Source of the DNA: Longispora fulva
GTDB lineage: Bacteria; Actinomycetota; Actinomycetes; Mycobacteriales; Micromonosporaceae
NCBI RefSeq assembly: GCF_015751905.1
Contig: NZ_JADOUF010000001.1
Coordinates: 4,154,001-4,218,000 of the forward strand
DNA length: 64,000 bases
Reading direction: 5' to 3'
Below are positions 63,453 through 64,000 of this stretch, one piece after another (the first letter of the stretch is position 1; every line of letters starts with the position of its first letter). The position numbers were made by a program, and so were the translations under genes. The notes beneath the pieces were generated by a model. The model saw only the letters and a list, made by a program, of their open reading frames with translations. It had not been told where the DNA came from and did not search any database.

Positions 63453-64000
63453 CTAGTAGGTCGTCGCCCGCAGGACGCCAGCGCCGAAGCCGGCGTTCTC
63501 CGGCCGCTTGAGGGCCAGCGCGTACATCGTGCGGTTCACGGCGAGCGGCGACTGCGAGGCGCCGATCTGCTGACGGATCAGCGCCGCGACACCGGCCGCC
63601 GACGGCGCCGCCGCCGAGGTGCCGAAGAAGCGGCATCCGCCCTGGACCGCCGACGGGCAGGTGCCGGAGCCGAAGCCGCCGACGCCGCTGACGGTCACGC
63701 CGTCGGCCGCGCCCCAGGCCGGCGCGACGAAGGAACGGAACCCGCCGCCGGCCACGCCGGTGCACGGCCCGACGCCGGAGGCACACACCGTGGTCGACAT
63801 GATCTGCACCGGGCCGGCCGCGCTGTAGGACTCCAGCGGGACGGTGGCAGGGTTGACGGAGACGTTCGAGGCCACCGCGCCGGCGCTGGTCGCGAAGCCG
63901 AGGTAGTTGGAGTCCGGGTTGAGCGAGCCGGCCCGGTCACCCGGGTCGACCGTGGTCACGCCCGAGGTGCGCCACCGCAGGTCGAACGTCGGGGCCTTGA
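63453..64000 (-). CDS. S8 subtilisin-like serine peptidase, C-terminal part (5' end outside window)
   Basis: The frame is open to the right edge, so only the last 182 codons are seen. FFGTSAAAPSAAGVAALIRQ holds the catalytic Ser in the GTSAAAP motif of S8 peptidases. Upstream, FDLRWRTSGVTTVDPGDRAG and NYLGFATSAGAVASNVSVNP are typical of the larger secreted actinomycete subtilases. Cysteines in TTVCASGVGPCTG and GTCPSAVQGGCRF may form disulfides, consistent with export. The Asp and His of the triad lie outside the window. Confidence 0.9.
   Translation of the reverse strand, partial: KAPTFDLRWRTSGVTTVDPGDRAGSLNPDSNYLGFATSAGAVASNVSVNPATVPLESYSAAGPVQIMSTTVCASGVGPCTGVAGGGFRSFVAPAWGAADGVTVSGVGGFGSGTCPSAVQGGCRFFGTSAAAPSAAGVAALIRQQIGASQSPLAVNRTMYALALKRPENAGFGAGVLRATTY

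Overview
The window is 64 kb of very GC-rich DNA with dense coding, strong third-position GC bias and frequent GTG starts. It carries a Pup-proteasome locus, an AfsR/SARP regulator with NB-ARC and TPR domains, a protein O-mannosyltransferase and a DtxR/IdeR-type iron box. Together these point to a filamentous actinomycete, most likely of the Micromonosporaceae type; that family placement is inference. I saw no rRNA, tRNA, CRISPR array, insertion sequence or prophage.

Layout. 1-9 kb: the tail of a FhuF-like iron reductase, an NAD(P)-binding protein, a protein mannosyltransferase, a large AfsR-type regulator, a second sliding-clamp-like protein and a multicopper oxidase with a coupled membrane protein. 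9-18 kb: small transport, protease, acetyltransferase and regulator genes, including an orphan pxpA, a GlxA/AraC regulator with a large insertion and a TetR/SnoaL divergent pair with twin operators. 18-24 kb: seven tightly packed minus-strand genes (PadR, membrane protein, kinase-like protein, cupin, Nudix, RNA ligase, HD-kinase) that look like an RNA-repair operon. 24-34 kb: AlkB with TetR, a P450-ferredoxin pair, a FUSC exporter, a cation/proton antiporter, OsmC, and a divergent MocR/EamA pair. 34-36 kb: an iron-box-controlled pair made of a degenerate DAHP synthase and a truncated adenylation domain.

36-46 kb is the proteasome region on the minus strand: M50 protease, trmI, a conserved unknown, then arc, and after a gap dop, pup, an endonuclease VII-like gene, prcB and prcA. 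Arc unfolds pupylated proteins, PrcA/PrcB degrade them, and Dop removes Pup. The Pup ligase gene pafA is not in the window. A ferredoxin gene diverges from arc.

46-53 kb: a RecB-like nuclease, a DesK/NarL-type two-component system, and an ABC transporter (ATPase plus FtsX permease) closed by a textbook terminator. 53-64 kb: a metallo-beta-lactamase-fold enzyme, a MarR/oxidoreductase pair around a palindromic operator, two SMR exporters around a dienelactone hydrolase, and a translationally coupled phosphoesterase-MFS-TolB-like operon. A Gfo/Idh dehydrogenase and the C-terminal part of a subtilisin-like protease close the window.

Two non-coding signals stand out. A roughly 24-bp sequence ending in CCGTAACCG recurs in six intergenic regions, mostly just beyond gene 3' ends. 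Several intergenic regions also hold long perfect inverted repeats, the largest with a 27-bp stem.
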